From Streptomyces platensis (lineage in GTDB: Bacteria > Actinomycetota > Actinomycetes > Streptomycetales > Streptomycetaceae), in the NCBI RefSeq assembly GCF_008704855.1, contig NZ_CP023691.1, positions 2,914,001 through 2,978,000 of the forward strand: a stretch of DNA of 64,000 nucleotides, read 5' to 3'. Of the stretch, positions 27,769-37,049 are shown piece by piece. A model generated the notes under the pieces. It made no database searches. It saw only the letters and a program-made list of their open reading frames with translations, and was not told the DNA's origin. Made by a program: the position numbers and the translations under genes. Position 1 is the first letter of the stretch. Each line of letters starts with the position of its first letter.

Positions 27769-28197
27769 GTGGCGACGAGCGCGGGATCTCCGGTACGCGG
27801 CCGGTCGACGCGGCAGCGGACCGCGGTGTCGGCCGCACTCGACGAGGTCGACGAGTTCCGCAGTGCGCAGGAGCTGCACGACATGCTCAAGCACAAGGGC
27901 GACTCCGTCGGGCTGACCACCGTCTACCGGACGCTTCAGTCCCTCGCCGACGCCGGTGAGGTCGATGTGCTGCGCACCAGCGACGGCGAGGCGGTCTACC
28001 GCCGGTGCAGCACCGACGATCACCACCACCACCTGGTGTGCCGGGCCTGCGGCAAGGCCGTCGAGGTCGAGGGCCCCGCGGTGGAGAAGTGGGCCGACCA
28101 GATCGCCCGGGAGCACGGCTTCCAGGACGTCGCGCACACCATCGAGATCTTCGGGACCTGCGGCGAGTGCGCCGAGCGGGCCACCGAGAAGCAGTAG
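27769..28197 (+). CDS. zur: zinc uptake regulator, Fur family
   Basis: A 142-residue Fur-like regulator that represses zinc uptake when zinc is ample. The winged helix is TRQRTAVSAALDEVDEFRSAQELHDMLKHKGDSVGLTTVYRTLQSL. A metal site region is STDDHHHHLVCRACGKAVEVEG, and the structural zinc Cys pairs are CRAC and CGEC. GTG 27769 follows AGGGAGG. It is last in the znuACB-zur run. Candidate operators are the two Zur boxes at znuA. Confidence 0.94.
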   Translation: MATSAGSPVRGRSTRQRTAVSAALDEVDEFRSAQELHDMLKHKGDSVGLTTVYRTLQSLADAGEVDVLRTSDGEAVYRRCSTDDHHHHLVCRACGKAVEVEGPAVEKWADQIAREHGFQDVAHTIEIFGTCGECAERATEKQ

Positions 28198-28220
28198 CGG
28201 CAGACCGCACCGCAACGCAG

Positions 28221-28251
28221 CGGGCCGCCTCCGATGACCGGAGGCGGCCCG
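28221..28251. terminator. bidirectional terminator between zur and uppS
   Basis: CGGGCCGCCTCCG (28221-28233), loop ATGAC, CGGAGGCGGCCCG (28239-28251): a perfect 13-bp stem followed by TT. It sits between two convergent genes. Confidence 0.8.
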
Positions 28252-28269
28252 TTCGCGTCTGCCCGCCGC

Positions 28270-29088
28270 TTACGTCGCGGTCTCGCCGTCCGCCAGCTGC
28301 GCGCCGCCGAACCTGCGGTCCCGCTTGGCGTACTCCAGGCACGCCTCCCACAGGTTCCGACGGTCGAAGTCCGGCCACAGAATGTCCTGGAACACCATCT
28401 CGGCGTACGCGCTCTGCCAGATCAGGTAGTTCGAGGTCCGCTGCTCGCCCGACGGCCGCACGAAGAGGTCCACGTCCGGCATGTCCGGGTAGTACATGTA
28501 CTTCGCGATGGTCTTCTCATTGACCTTCGACGGGTCGAGCTTTCCGGCCCGCACATCCGCCGCGATGGCCGCCGCGGCGTCCGCGATCTCGGCCCGGCCG
28601 CCGTAATTCACGCAGAAATACAGCGTCATCGCGTCATTGTTCTTGGTCTGCTCCTGGGCGATCTGGAGCTCCTGCACGACCGACTTCCACAGCTTCGGCA
28701 TCCGCCCGACCCAGCGGATACGGATACCCAGCGCGTCCATCTCGTCACGGCGCCGCCGGATCACATCGCGGTTGAAGTTCATCAGGAAGCGGACCTCGTC
28801 GGGCGACCGCTTCCAGTTCTCCGTCGAGAAGGCGTACAGCGAAAGATTCTTCACGCCCATTTCGATGCAGCCCTTGAGGACGTCCAGGACGACGCCCTCG
28901 CCGACCTTGTGGCCCTCGGTGCGCGGCAGCCCGCGCTCCTTGGCCCACCGGCCGTTGCCGTCCATGACGACCGCCACATGGTTCGGGACGAGCTCGCTGG
29001 GGATCTTCGGCGGCCGGGCACCGGAAGGGTGCGGCTCGGGCGTGAGGTATTCACGTCGATTACGGCCCAGAATCCCGCGTCGTGCCAT
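28270..29088 (-). CDS. uppS: isoprenyl transferase (cis-polyprenyl diphosphate synthase)
   Basis: A 272-residue cis-prenyltransferase condensing isopentenyl diphosphate to make polyprenyl carriers for cell-wall synthesis. Conserved blocks are [26 protein letters not shown] (catalytic Asp in the first MDGNGRWA), [13 protein letters not shown], and C-terminal [32 protein letters not shown] 29088 has AGGAG at ~11 bases; a GTG at 29097 is too close to that site. It lies downstream of recO on the same strand, the usual actinobacterial order. Confidence 0.95.
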   Translation of the reverse strand: MARRGILGRNRREYLTPEPHPSGARPPKIPSELVPNHVAVVMDGNGRWAKERGLPRTEGHKVGEGVVLDVLKGCIEMGVKNLSLYAFSTENWKRSPDEVRFLMNFNRDVIRRRRDEMDALGIRIRWVGRMPKLWKSVVQELQIAQEQTKNNDAMTLYFCVNYGGRAEIADAAAAIAADVRAGKLDPSKVNEKTIAKYMYYPDMPDVDLFVRPSGEQRTSNYLIWQSAYAEMVFQDILWPDFDRRNLWEACLEYAKRDRRFGGAQLADGETAT

Positions 29089-29144
29089 GCGGCCCACTTC
29101 TCCTAGAGGTCTTGAGAGGCGTATTGCCTTGAGGGTCGTGTTCG

Positions 29145-29891
29145 CTATTTCTCTACGTACCGGAGAGAGCGCAGGCCCCGCTCCAGATGCCAGTGCAGAT
29201 ACGCCGTGACGAGGCCGCTGCCCTCCCGGGCATGACGGGCCTCGCAGGCGTCCGCGGTCTCCCAGTCGCCGGTCAGCAGCGCACTCAGGAGCCCGATGGC
29301 CTCAGAGGAGGGTACGACGCTCCCCGGCACCCGGCAGTCACCACAGGTCACCCCGCCCGACGCGACCGAGAAGAACCGGTTGGGGCCGGGCAGCCCGCAC
29401 CGCGCACAGCTGTCGAAACTCGGCGCGTAGCCGTTGACGGCGAGCGAGCGCAGCAGGAACGCGTCCAGCACCAGATGCGGCTCGTGCTCCCCGCGGGACA
29501 GCGTCCGCAGCCCGCCGACCAGCAGCAGATACTGCTGTACGGCGGGCTCGCCCTCGTGCGCGGTGAACCGCTCGGCGGTCTCCAGCATGGCCGTCCCGGC
29601 CGTGTAGCGGCCGTAGTCGGTGACGATCCCGCCGCCGTACGCCGCGATCGTCTCGCTCTGCGTACACAGCGGCAGACCGCGCCCGATCAGCTCGCTGCCG
29701 CGGGCGTAGAACTGCACATCGACATGCGAGAACGGCTCCAGCCGCGCCCCGAACTTCGACTTCGTGCGCCGCACCCCACGGGCCACCGCACGGACCCGGC
29801 CGTGCCCCCGGGTGAGCAGCGTGATGATCCGGTCCGCCTCACCCAGCTTCTGGGTGCGCAGCACGATGCCGTCGTCGCGGAACAGACTCAT
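29145..29891 (-). CDS. recO: DNA repair protein RecO
   Basis: A 248-residue recombination mediator that helps load RecA with RecR. The N-terminal OB fold begins [52 protein letters not shown] (read in segments). The C-terminal zinc finger is formed by CARCG and CGDC. ATG 29891 starts at MSLFRDDG, the family N-terminus. It is 56 bp upstream of uppS on the same strand, so co-transcription is likely. Confidence 0.93.
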   Translation of the reverse strand: MSLFRDDGIVLRTQKLGEADRIITLLTRGHGRVRAVARGVRRTKSKFGARLEPFSHVDVQFYARGSELIGRGLPLCTQSETIAAYGGGIVTDYGRYTAGTAMLETAERFTAHEGEPAVQQYLLLVGGLRTLSRGEHEPHLVLDAFLLRSLAVNGYAPSFDSCARCGLPGPNRFFSVASGGVTCGDCRVPGSVVPSSEAIGLLSALLTGDWETADACEARHAREGSGLVTAYLHWHLERGLRSLRYVEK

Positions 29892-29959
29892 GGCGCCATT
29901 CTCGCGCATGGCCCAAGCGGCACCGGCAGGGTGCCCCTCGGGCCCGGCCCCTCAGCCCC

Positions 29960-30184
29960 TCAGCCCCGCTCGCCCCTGGAGTGCTCGGTCAGGGCGTCGG
30001 TGAGCTGCCGGGCGACCTCCATCGAGCAGCGCCCGAGCTCGACGAGCGGCGGGATGTAGCGGTGCGCGATCGACACCGGATCCGGGCGCAGCGAGGGCAG
30101 GACGACGCCGGCCCTGGCCAGGGCTTCGCGCAATTCCGACGTCACGGCTTCCACTTCCTTGAACTGCTGCATGAGCATCCGCAC
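29960..30184 (-). CDS. small hypothetical protein (72-74 aa) next to HTH/DUF397 module
   Basis: The product has a predicted helical N-terminus (QQFKEVEAVTSELREALARAGV) and a second helix (YIPPLVELGRCSMEVARQLTDALTEHS). Starts at GTG 30184, ATG 30178 and ATG 30172 are all in frame, and none has a strong ribosome binding site. It is divergent from the HTH regulator at 30292. Small genes of this kind often accompany HTH-DUF5753/DUF397 pairs in streptomycetes. Function unknown. Confidence 0.6.
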   Translation of the reverse strand: MRMLMQQFKEVEAVTSELREALARAGVVLPSLRPDPVSIAHRYIPPLVELGRCSMEVARQLTDALTEHSRGERG

Positions 30185-30291
30185 TTTCCGTGAGGGGTTT
30201 CACTGTTCGCAGTCAGAGCGTGACGGTGCGGAACTACGGTGGGCAAGGGGGACGGCCACTACAACGGGTGCGCAGGGAAAGGACGTACGTC

Positions 30292-31125
30292 ATGGCCAAT
30301 GCTTCACGGCAAGCCGCCTGGGAGTTCTGGGGCACGGAGCTCAAGCGCCGGCGGGAGGAGGCGGGATTGACCCAGGACGCATTGGGCCGCATGGTCTTCC
30401 TGTCCGGCGGCTACATCGGCCAGTTCGAGCAGGCGATCAGAAAGCCGCAGCTGGACGTGGCAGTGCGCATCGATGAGGTCCTACAAACCGATGGCTTTTT
30501 CGAGCGGACCTGGCGAAAGCTGATCGACGACAAGCGGTATGCGGATTACTTCGCGGCAGCGGCGGACCTGGAACCGCTGGCGACGAAGATCTGCGAGTTC
30601 GAGTCGATGATCGTGCCCGGCTTGCTACAGACCGCGGCGTACGCGCAGGAGCTCACGCTCGCACACAACCCACTCGCGGCTGACAAGTTCGTCCAGGACA
30701 CGGTCCACGCCCGCCTGGATCGGGCGATCATCCTCAAGGAAGCTACCCGGCCCTTGTATTGGGCGGTGCTGCACGAGGCTGCACTACGGGTGCCGGTCGG
30801 CGGTCCGAGCGTCATGGCGGAGCAGTTGGAGCACGTCGCCCGGCTCATGCGTGAGCGCAAGATCCTCGTGCAGGTGGTGCCCTTCGCGGCAGGGGCATGC
30901 ACGCAGATGGGCAAGTCTCTAAAGCTCATGGAGTTCGAAGACGCTCCGCCAACCTCCTATACAGAAGCCGTGTATTCGGGGAATTTGCTGGACGATCCGG
31001 CCGTGGTGAAGCGTGTACAGCAGGACTACGATCTGCTCAGGGCCGCCGCACTGTCGCCGGAGGCGTCCCGAGCCCTGATCGAATCGGCGGCGGAGGACTA
31101 CAGACAATGCGTGAGTACGACCTGA
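30292..31125 (+). CDS. XRE-family regulator with DUF5753 domain
   Basis: A 277-residue protein. The helix-turn-helix is WGTELKRRREEAGLTQDALGRMVFLSGGYIGQFEQAIRKP. The C-terminal DUF5753 domain shows ICEFESMIVPGLLQTAAYAQEL, VHARLDRAIIL, YWAVLHEAALRVPVGGPSVMAEQL and TSYTEAVYSGNLLDDPAVVKRV. ATG 30292 follows GGGAAAGGA. It overlaps the DUF397 gene by 19 bases. HTH-DUF5753/DUF397 pairs are numerous in Streptomyces (whiJ/bldB-related neighbourhoods) and influence development or antibiotic production. The specific role here is unknown. Confidence 0.92.
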   Translation: MANASRQAAWEFWGTELKRRREEAGLTQDALGRMVFLSGGYIGQFEQAIRKPQLDVAVRIDEVLQTDGFFERTWRKLIDDKRYADYFAAAADLEPLATKICEFESMIVPGLLQTAAYAQELTLAHNPLAADKFVQDTVHARLDRAIILKEATRPLYWAVLHEAALRVPVGGPSVMAEQLEHVARLMRERKILVQVVPFAAGACTQMGKSLKLMEFEDAPPTSYTEAVYSGNLLDDPAVVKRVQQDYDLLRAAALSPEASRALIESAAEDYRQCVSTT

Positions 31126-31316
31126 GCACCGCCCGCTGGCGCAAGAGCAGCTACAGCGACGGCAACGGCGGCAACTGCGTCGAGATCGCGGACAGCTTCT
31201 CCGTCGTCCCCGTCCGCGACAGCAAGAACCCCGACGGCCCCGCGCTCGTCTTCCCGGCTGCGGGATGGGCCACATTCGTCGACGCCGTCAAAAACGCGCA
31301 TTTCGCCGGCGCCTGA
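31107..31316 (+). CDS. DUF397 domain protein
   Basis: A 69-residue protein with the complete DUF397 pattern: WRKSSYSDGNGGNCVEIAD, VVPVRDSKNPDGPALVFPAAGWATFVDAVK. It starts at ATG 31107 inside the end of the HTH gene (19-base overlap), so the two are translated together. DUF397 proteins are thought to work with their HTH partner, possibly as antagonists. Confidence 0.93.
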   Translation: MREYDLSTARWRKSSYSDGNGGNCVEIADSFSVVPVRDSKNPDGPALVFPAAGWATFVDAVKNAHFAGA

Positions 31317-31352
31317 CCGTCTTTCACCAGGCGTGCACAACAGGCTCACAAA

Positions 31353-31382
31353 GGCCCCGCCATCCCGCTGGATGACGGGGCC
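31353..31382 (+). terminator. terminator after the DUF397 gene
   Basis: GGCCCCG (31353-31359) pairs with CGGGGCC (31376-31382), and an inner CATCC/GGATG pair extends the stem with a one-base asymmetry. It lies 36 bases past the DUF397 stop. Confidence 0.7.
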
Positions 31383-31556
31383 ACATCACGTTATGGTCCG
31401 GGTCATCGTGGGCGGAAGGCGACCTTCCGCACTTCTCAGTCGCCCCGTGGAAGTGGCCCTCACGGCTCGTCAACTGCCCGGTAGCATCCCGTGAAGTTCG
31501 GCAACACACCGCCGTGAAGGCCGGCCGATCCAGTCAGTACCCAATTGAGGATCTCG

Positions 31557-33005
31557 ATGACATCCATACCGGAGGCGCTGTTGTGGTGCCTCAGCGCAGG
31601 TACGGCCGCCGCCGTGGTCCTGGCGGCGCTCTCGATCCGTGCGGGCAGGCGACGCGCGGACCTGAGAAAGCGCCTGTCCGCCGCTGAGGAACAGAACAGC
31701 GCCACGCTCCACAGCAATACGGAGCTGACGGCCCGGCTGCGCGCCACCGAGGCCGAGATCCGGCATCTGGCCGGTAGCAGGCTCCCCGATCTGACGCTGG
31801 CACTGGCGCACCCGCACGTGCCCGTCCCGGGGCTGCTGGACGCGCGGTTCACCGGGTCGGAGACCGACCAGGCGCTGAACGCCGTACTGGAGCAGGTCAG
31901 CGACGCGATCACCAAGGAGCGGGCGCGGGTCGACGCCGCCGCGCAGTCCACCCTCCGCGGGGCGACCACCACCATCCAGGCGCTGCTCTACCAGCTCCAG
32001 ACGGCGCTCCAGGAGATGCAGCACCGCTACGACGACCCGAACATCGCCCAGGATCTGCTGAACGCCGACTTCCTCAACGAGCAGGCGCTGCGGCGCGTTC
32101 AGGCCACCGGTGTCGTCTGCGGCGCCTGGCCGGGGCTGACCCGCGAGGACTCCTACCTGGCCGAGCTGGTCGTCGGCGCCACCTCCCGGCTGCGCGGCTA
32201 CGAGCGCGTGAACATCAGCAATCAGCTGCGTGACCCGATCGCCGTGGTCGCGCGGGCCGTGGAGCCGATCGCGATCACCGTGACCGAGCTGCTGGCCAAC
32301 GCGCTGCACCACTCGCACCGTGAACTTCCCGTCACCATCACCCTCCAGCAGGGCAATCGCGGCGCCTCGGTCATCGTCGACGACTACGGCGTCGGGATGC
32401 ACGACGACGAGATCAAGGCGGCGATGGAGCTGCTGTCGGGTGACGAGGACCTGCTGCTCACCCAGCTCGGTGACCCGCCGCGGTCCGGTTTCGCGGCGGC
32501 CGGTCAGCTGGTGCGCCAGTACGGCTACGGGGTGCATGTCGAGCCGTCGCCGTACGGCGGTGTGCGGGCGGTCGTCTACATCCCGGGTGACCCCCTCCTC
32601 ACCGTCCTCGACGAGAGCGCCCAGCCGATGTCCGTGATGGCTCCTCTGCCGCACCGTTCAGCGGTGCCGGATCGTTCCGCCTCCATGCTGCCCACCGGTT
32701 CCGCGACGCCGCCCCCGGCCGCCGCCCCCGCTCCGCAGCCCGCACCCGCCGCCCGGCCCGCCCCCACCGGGCAGCCCGCCGCCTCCTACGAGGCCCCCGC
32801 CCCGCCGGCCGAAGGGGAACTCCCGCGCCGGCGGCGCCGTAAGCCCGTGTCCGAATCCGACGAGAGTGCCGCGCGCACCGAGTCGGCTCCGCCGCGCTCC
32901 CCGGAAGAGACCGGAACCCGCTGGGCCGCGCTCCAGCGCGGTACCGAATCCGGCCGGGCAGCCGCCCATTCAGAACCCCCTCGCAGTCCCGAAGGGAACG
33001 CTTAG
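31557..33005 (+). CDS. cvnA: conservon sensor-like histidine kinase homologue (CvnA)
   Basis: A 482-residue protein. One N-terminal TM helix (ALLWCLSAGTAAAVVLAALSI) is followed by a coiled coil (~30-75) and a region ending in a GHKL ATPase domain: VTELLANALHHSH (N-box), VDDYGVGM (G1 box) and GGVRAVVYIP. No phospho-acceptor His motif of the usual type is evident, as in other CvnA proteins. The last ~120 residues are Pro/Ala-rich and disordered. ATG 31557 follows GAGGATC. It is first in a tight five-to-six gene conservon. CvnA anchors the complex to the membrane; the signal is unknown. Confidence 0.93.
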   Translation: MTSIPEALLWCLSAGTAAAVVLAALSIRAGRRRADLRKRLSAAEEQNSATLHSNTELTARLRATEAEIRHLAGSRLPDLTLALAHPHVPVPGLLDARFTGSETDQALNAVLEQVSDAITKERARVDAAAQSTLRGATTTIQALLYQLQTALQEMQHRYDDPNIAQDLLNADFLNEQALRRVQATGVVCGAWPGLTREDSYLAELVVGATSRLRGYERVNISNQLRDPIAVVARAVEPIAITVTELLANALHHSHRELPVTITLQQGNRGASVIVDDYGVGMHDDEIKAAMELLSGDEDLLLTQLGDPPRSGFAAAGQLVRQYGYGVHVEPSPYGGVRAVVYIPGDPLLTVLDESAQPMSVMAPLPHRSAVPDRSASMLPTGSATPPPAAAPAPQPAPAARPAPTGQPAASYEAPAPPAEGELPRRRRRKPVSESDESAARTESAPPRSPEETGTRWAALQRGTESGRAAAHSEPPRSPEGNA

Positions 33006-33007
33006 TC

Positions 33008-33436
33008 ATGAACAGCCCCACCCGCCGCCGTGTCGCCGAGGACAAGTCCTGGGTGCTGGCACCCCTTTTGGAGCTGCCGCATGTTATTCACGCAGCCGTC
33101 ATCTCCGGCGACGGATTCATCGAGGGCTCCTCACCCGGCCTGAAGCGGGACTCCGCCGAGGGTGTCGCCGCGATGATGTCCGCGCTCCAGGGGGCGGGCC
33201 GGGCCGTCACCGCGGCGTTCGCCGAGAAGGACGACACCCGGCTGCGGCAGACCGTGATCGAGTCCGATGAAGGCTTCGTCTTCGCGATACCGGCCGGCGA
33301 GAACACCTGCCTGGCCGTCTTCGCCGGCCCGGAGGTGAACATGGGTGTGGTCGCGCACCATATGCAGGTCCAGGTGACGACCCTGGGCAACAAGGTCATG
33401 AACAGCCGGGCGCGGGACCTCGGTAACCCCGTATGA
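33008..33436 (+). CDS. cvnB: conservon roadblock/LC7 protein (CvnB)
   Basis: A 142-residue roadblock/LC7 fold protein (VLAPLLELPHVIHAAVISGDGFIEGSSPGL, GVAAMMSALQGAG, then VFAIPAGENTCLAVFAGPEVNMGVVAHHM). It starts two bases after the cvnA stop and overlaps cvnC by four. Roadblock proteins act as regulators, probably GAP- or scaffold-like, of the neighbouring small GTPase (CvnD). Confidence 0.95.
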   Translation: MNSPTRRRVAEDKSWVLAPLLELPHVIHAAVISGDGFIEGSSPGLKRDSAEGVAAMMSALQGAGRAVTAAFAEKDDTRLRQTVIESDEGFVFAIPAGENTCLAVFAGPEVNMGVVAHHMQVQVTTLGNKVMNSRARDLGNPV

Positions 33437-33795
33437 CCCCCCGCCAGAGCAGCGGCAGGCGCCTCGTACCGGCCTATCTGGCGACCGGCGGACGCGCCCA
33501 GCCCAGCCGCAACACCCTGGACCGGCTCACCCTGCTGCACAGCGTGGGGATGCCGATCACCAGCGAGGTACGCCCGGAGGAGCACCGCATCCTGGAGCTG
33601 CTTCAGCCCGGGGCGCTGTCTCTGGCCGAGGTCGCCGCCCACCTTCACCTGCCTGTGAGCGTGGTGAAGGTGCTGGTGGCCGATCTCGTCGACGCCGGGC
33701 GGCTGCACGCCCGTGCCCCCATCCCCGAAGCCGAGCAATTCGACCGACACATCCTGGAGAGGGTTCTCGATGGACTCCGCTCTCTCAAGTCCTAG
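33433..33795 (+). CDS. cvnC: conservon DUF742 protein (CvnC)
   Basis: A 120-residue DUF742 protein. TPRQSSGRRLVPAYLATGGRAQPS is the typical N-terminus, and EEHRILELLQPGALSLAEVAAHLHLPVSVVKVLVADLVDAGRL contains a winged-helix-like fold. ATG 33433 overlaps the cvnB stop (ATGA), and its own 3' end overlaps cvnD by 26 bases. Part of the membrane-associated conservon complex. Confidence 0.95.
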   Translation: MTPRQSSGRRLVPAYLATGGRAQPSRNTLDRLTLLHSVGMPITSEVRPEEHRILELLQPGALSLAEVAAHLHLPVSVVKVLVADLVDAGRLHARAPIPEAEQFDRHILERVLDGLRSLKS

Positions 33796-34402
33796 TCCGG
33801 GCACCGGCGCGAGCACCGGCAACATGTATCTCTCCGGCGAGAACCAGACACTGGTCAAACTGCTGATCGCGGGACCGTTCGGGGTCGGCAAGACCACGCT
33901 GATCCGTGCGCTGTCGGAAACTCCGCCGCTGCACACCGAAGAGGTCATGACCCAGACCGGTGCCTCCGTCGACGATCTCGCCGGAGTACGGGAGAAGACC
34001 ACCACCACCGTCGCCATCGACTTCGGGCGGCTGACCCTGCCCGGGGACCTGGCGCTGTATCTGTTCGGCACGCCCGGCCAGAAGCGCTTCCGTCCCCTGT
34101 GGCAGGACATCGCCCGCGGCGCACTGGGCGCCCTGGTCCTCGCGGACACCCGCCGGCTGGCGGACTCCTTCGAGGTCATGGACATCGTCGAGGAGGCCGG
34201 ACTGCGCTACGCGGTCGCGGTCAACACCTTCCCCGACGCGCCCGAGTACGACGTCGAAAAGCTCCGCGAGGCGCTCGATCTGCACCCCGAGACGCCGCTG
34301 GTGCTGTGTGACGCCCGCGACCGGGAGCAGTCCGTCGACGCGCTGATCGCGCTCGTCGGGCATGTCCTGGCCCACACCCACGAGGAGAACCCGAACCCGT
34401 GA
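33770..34402 (+). CDS. cvnD: conservon small GTPase-like protein (CvnD)
   Basis: A 210-residue Ras/MglA-like nucleotide-binding protein. The P-loop is GPFGVGKTT (residues 35-43), the switch II region LFGTPGQKRFRPLW, and the base-recognition region VAVNTFPD instead of a canonical NKxD. ATG 33770 lies inside cvnC. Its stop overlaps the GTG of the first P450 by four bases. It is thought to be the switch component controlled by CvnB and CvnA. Confidence 0.95.
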   Translation: MDSALSSPSPGTGASTGNMYLSGENQTLVKLLIAGPFGVGKTTLIRALSETPPLHTEEVMTQTGASVDDLAGVREKTTTTVAIDFGRLTLPGDLALYLFGTPGQKRFRPLWQDIARGALGALVLADTRRLADSFEVMDIVEEAGLRYAVAVNTFPDAPEYDVEKLREALDLHPETPLVLCDARDREQSVDALIALVGHVLAHTHEENPNP

Positions 34403-35775
34403 CTTCCCCGCACCAGCCGGGAGCCGCGCCGCCACCGGGCTGCCCGGCGCACGCCGGCGCCCCGTACCAGCAGGCACCTGCCGATGCCCACGCCCCGGTG
34501 AAGCTCTACGGGCCGGACTTCGCCGCCGACCCGCACCGCATCTACGCGCAGCTGCGCCAGTACGGCGCGCTGGCACCGGTCGAGATCGCGCCGGAGGTGA
34601 CCGCGATGCTGGTCACCGACTACCGGGCGGCCCTCGACCTGCTGAACGACGACACCACCTGGTCCAAGGACTCCCGCGAGTGGATGACCACCGTCCCGGC
34701 GGACACACCGGTCATGCCGATGCTGATGTGGCGCCCCAACGTCTTCTGGACGGACGGGCCGGCGCACGTCCGCTACCGGGACGTCATCGTCGACAGCTTC
34801 AAGCTGGTCGAGCCGCATGAGCTGCGGGCCCGGGTCCACCACGCCGCGGACAGCCTGATCCAGCGCTTCGGGGCGCACGGCGAGGTCGATCTGATCGCCG
34901 ACTACGCGCGGCTGATCCCGCTGCTGATGTTCAACAACCTCTTCGGGATGCCCGACTCCTACAGCGACCGGCTCATCGAGGCCATCGCGGGGATGCTGGA
35001 CGGCACCTCGCCCGAGGAGGCGGCGGCCGCCAACGAGGCGTACACGAACTACATCATGGAGCTGGTCGGCTCCAAGAAGGCCGAGCGCGGTCCCGACCTG
35101 ACGTCCTGGTTCATGGACCACCCCAACGCGCTCAACGACGAGGAACTGATCCACAACATCATCCTCACGATGGGCGCGGGCAACGAACCGCTCGCCAACC
35201 TCATCGGCAACGCGCTGTCGCGGATGCTGTCCGACGACCGCTATTACCACACCCTCTCCGGTGGCGCGCTGACCGCGCACGACGCCATCAACGAGGTGCT
35301 GTGGAACGACCCGCCGCTGACGAACTACTCCGCGCACTTCCCGGTCCGGGACGTCTTCTTCCACGGGACCTGGGTGCGCAAGGGGCAGTTGGTGATGGTG
35401 TCGTACGCGGCCGCCAACAGCCAGTTCGACACCACGTCGCTGGGGACGCCCGGATCGGGCGGCGGCTCGCACCTCGCCTGGGCGGCCGGTCCGCACGCCT
35501 GCCCCGTGAAGCGGCACGCACTGCTGATCGCCACCACGGCGATCGAGCGGCTCACGGCCTGGCTCTCCGACATCGAACTCGCCGCGGACCCCGGCACGTT
35601 GCAGTGGCGCAACGGCGCGTTCCACCGGGCCCTCGTCGCGCTCCCGGCCCGCTTCACCCCGATCACCCCCGACCAGGCAGGAGCCACTCCATGGCACAAC
35701 AGGGACAGCAGCCCTTCGTCATCGACCCGGTCGGAAGCGACATCCACGGGGAGGCAGCCCGCCTCCGCGCACTAG
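34399..35775 (+). CDS. cvnE: conservon cytochrome P450, CYP157-like (CvnE), lacking ExxR
   Basis: A 458-residue P450-fold protein. The K-helix motif that should read ExxR is EVLW (Glu299 to Trp302). The heme loop is [12 protein letters not shown] with Cys368, instead of FGxGxHxCxG. The I-helix region [13 protein letters not shown] also lacks the usual Thr. Loss of ExxR is a known trait of the CYP157 family. The last ~85 bases overlap the next P450 gene. Coupled by four bases to cvnD. Either an unusual oxidase or a non-catalytic partner of the CYP154-like enzyme. Confidence 0.9.
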   Translation: MTSPHQPGAAPPPGCPAHAGAPYQQAPADAHAPVKLYGPDFAADPHRIYAQLRQYGALAPVEIAPEVTAMLVTDYRAALDLLNDDTTWSKDSREWMTTVPADTPVMPMLMWRPNVFWTDGPAHVRYRDVIVDSFKLVEPHELRARVHHAADSLIQRFGAHGEVDLIADYARLIPLLMFNNLFGMPDSYSDRLIEAIAGMLDGTSPEEAAAANEAYTNYIMELVGSKKAERGPDLTSWFMDHPNALNDEELIHNIILTMGAGNEPLANLIGNALSRMLSDDRYYHTLSGGALTAHDAINEVLWNDPPLTNYSAHFPVRDVFFHGTWVRKGQLVMVSYAAANSQFDTTSLGTPGSGGGSHLAWAAGPHACPVKRHALLIATTAIERLTAWLSDIELAADPGTLQWRNGAFHRALVALPARFTPITPDQAGATPWHNRDSSPSSSTRSEATSTGRQPASAH

Positions 35776-36926
35776 GCCCGGTGGCCCGGACCGAACTGCC
35801 CGGCGGAATCGAGGCCTGGACGGTCACCAGCCACACCCTCCTCAAGCAGCTGCTGACCGACGACCGGGTCTCGAAGAACCCCCGGGACCACTGGCCGGAG
35901 TGGCAGCGCGAGGAGGTCCGCAGCAGCTGGCTCCAGCACTGGATCGGCGTCACCAACATGTTCACCGCGTACGGCGCCGATCACCGGCGGCTGCGCAAGC
36001 TGATCGCCCCGGCGTTCACGGCCCGCCGTACCGATGCCATCCGCCCCCGGGTGGAGAGCATCACCATGGCGCTGCTGGACGACCTCGCCGCGCACCCGGC
36101 GGGCGAGCCCCTGGACCTGCGGGAGCGGTTCAACCACCCGCTGCCCATGCAGGTCATCTGCGAGCTGTTCGGCTTCCCCGAGGGCGAGGCGCGCGCCGAA
36201 CTCGCCCGCCTCATCACGGCCATCATGGACACCACGGCCACCCCGGAGCAGGCCGGTGCCACCGGCGCGGCCGTCCATGCGCTGCTGTCCGACCTGGTCG
36301 CCGCCAAGCGCGAGCACCCGGCGGACGACCTCACCAGCCTGCTGGTCACCGCGCGGGACGACGACGGCCGGCAGATGACCGAGAAGGAGCTGCTGGACAC
36401 CCTGCTCCTGGTCATCGGTGCCGGTCACGAGACCACCGTGGATCTCCTCGGCAACGCGGTGCACGCCCTGCTGACCCACCCCGAGCAGCTCGCGCTGGTG
36501 CGGTCGGGCGAGGTCTCCTGGAACGACGTGATCGAGGAGACCCTCCGCTGGGCACCGAGCATCGCCGCGCTCCCCCTCCGCTTCGCCGTGGAGGACATCG
36601 AGATCGCGGACGGCCCGACCATCCGCAAGGGCGAGGCGATCCTCCCGGGGTACGCGGCGGCCGGCCGGGATGCCGCGTTCCATGGCGACACCGCCGCCGA
36701 CTTCGACATCCGGCGCTCCCACCAGGAGCATCTGGCGTTCGGCCACGGCGTCCACCACTGCCTCGGCGCCCCGCTGGCCCGTATGGAGGCCCGGATCGCC
36801 CTCCCGGCCCTCTTCGCCCGCTTCCCGGACCTCCAACTGGCCACGGCGGCAGAGGAGCTGGAGGCCACGAGCGGCTTCATCTCGGGGGGTCTGCGGAGCC
36901 TGCCGGTCCGCCTGACTCCGGCGTGA
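35691..36926 (+). CDS. conservon cytochrome P450, CYP154-like
   Basis: A 411-residue canonical P450. The I-helix oxygen-binding motif is [10 protein letters not shown], ExxR is ETLR (Glu283-Arg286), and the heme loop is [17 protein letters not shown] with Cys357 as thiolate ligand. ATG 35691 follows GGCAGGAGCC and lies 85 bases inside the upstream P450 gene in another frame. CYP154 enzymes paired with CYP157 are typical of certain Streptomyces conservons. The substrate is unknown; redox partners are not encoded nearby. Confidence 0.94.
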   Translation: MAQQGQQPFVIDPVGSDIHGEAARLRALGPVARTELPGGIEAWTVTSHTLLKQLLTDDRVSKNPRDHWPEWQREEVRSSWLQHWIGVTNMFTAYGADHRRLRKLIAPAFTARRTDAIRPRVESITMALLDDLAAHPAGEPLDLRERFNHPLPMQVICELFGFPEGEARAELARLITAIMDTTATPEQAGATGAAVHALLSDLVAAKREHPADDLTSLLVTARDDDGRQMTEKELLDTLLLVIGAGHETTVDLLGNAVHALLTHPEQLALVRSGEVSWNDVIEETLRWAPSIAALPLRFAVEDIEIADGPTIRKGEAILPGYAAAGRDAAFHGDTAADFDIRRSHQEHLAFGHGVHHCLGAPLARMEARIALPALFARFPDLQLATAAEELEATSGFISGGLRSLPVRLTPA

Positions 36927-37004
36927 ACCCGTGCTGAGCCGGGCCTGAGGCGAGCCCGAGACGGCCCTGAGAGGGCCTATGGGCGGCCCGCCGCTCCGGC
37001 ATCC

Positions 37005-37035
37005 GACCCCGTCACCCCGCCCGGGTGGCGGGGTC
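37005..37035. terminator. bidirectional terminator between P450 and TerB-like genes
   Basis: GACCCCGTCACCC (37005-37017) pairs with GGGTGGCGGGGTC (37023-37035) over 13 positions with one T-G, followed by TT. The flanking genes are convergent. Confidence 0.75.
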
Positions 37036-37049
37036 TTCGGCTGCCGCCC

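Noticed and set aside
34399..36926. P450 pair considered as part of a biosynthetic gene cluster
   Set aside because: They are coupled to cvnA-D and match the known conservon layout. No synthase, PKS or NRPS genes are nearby.
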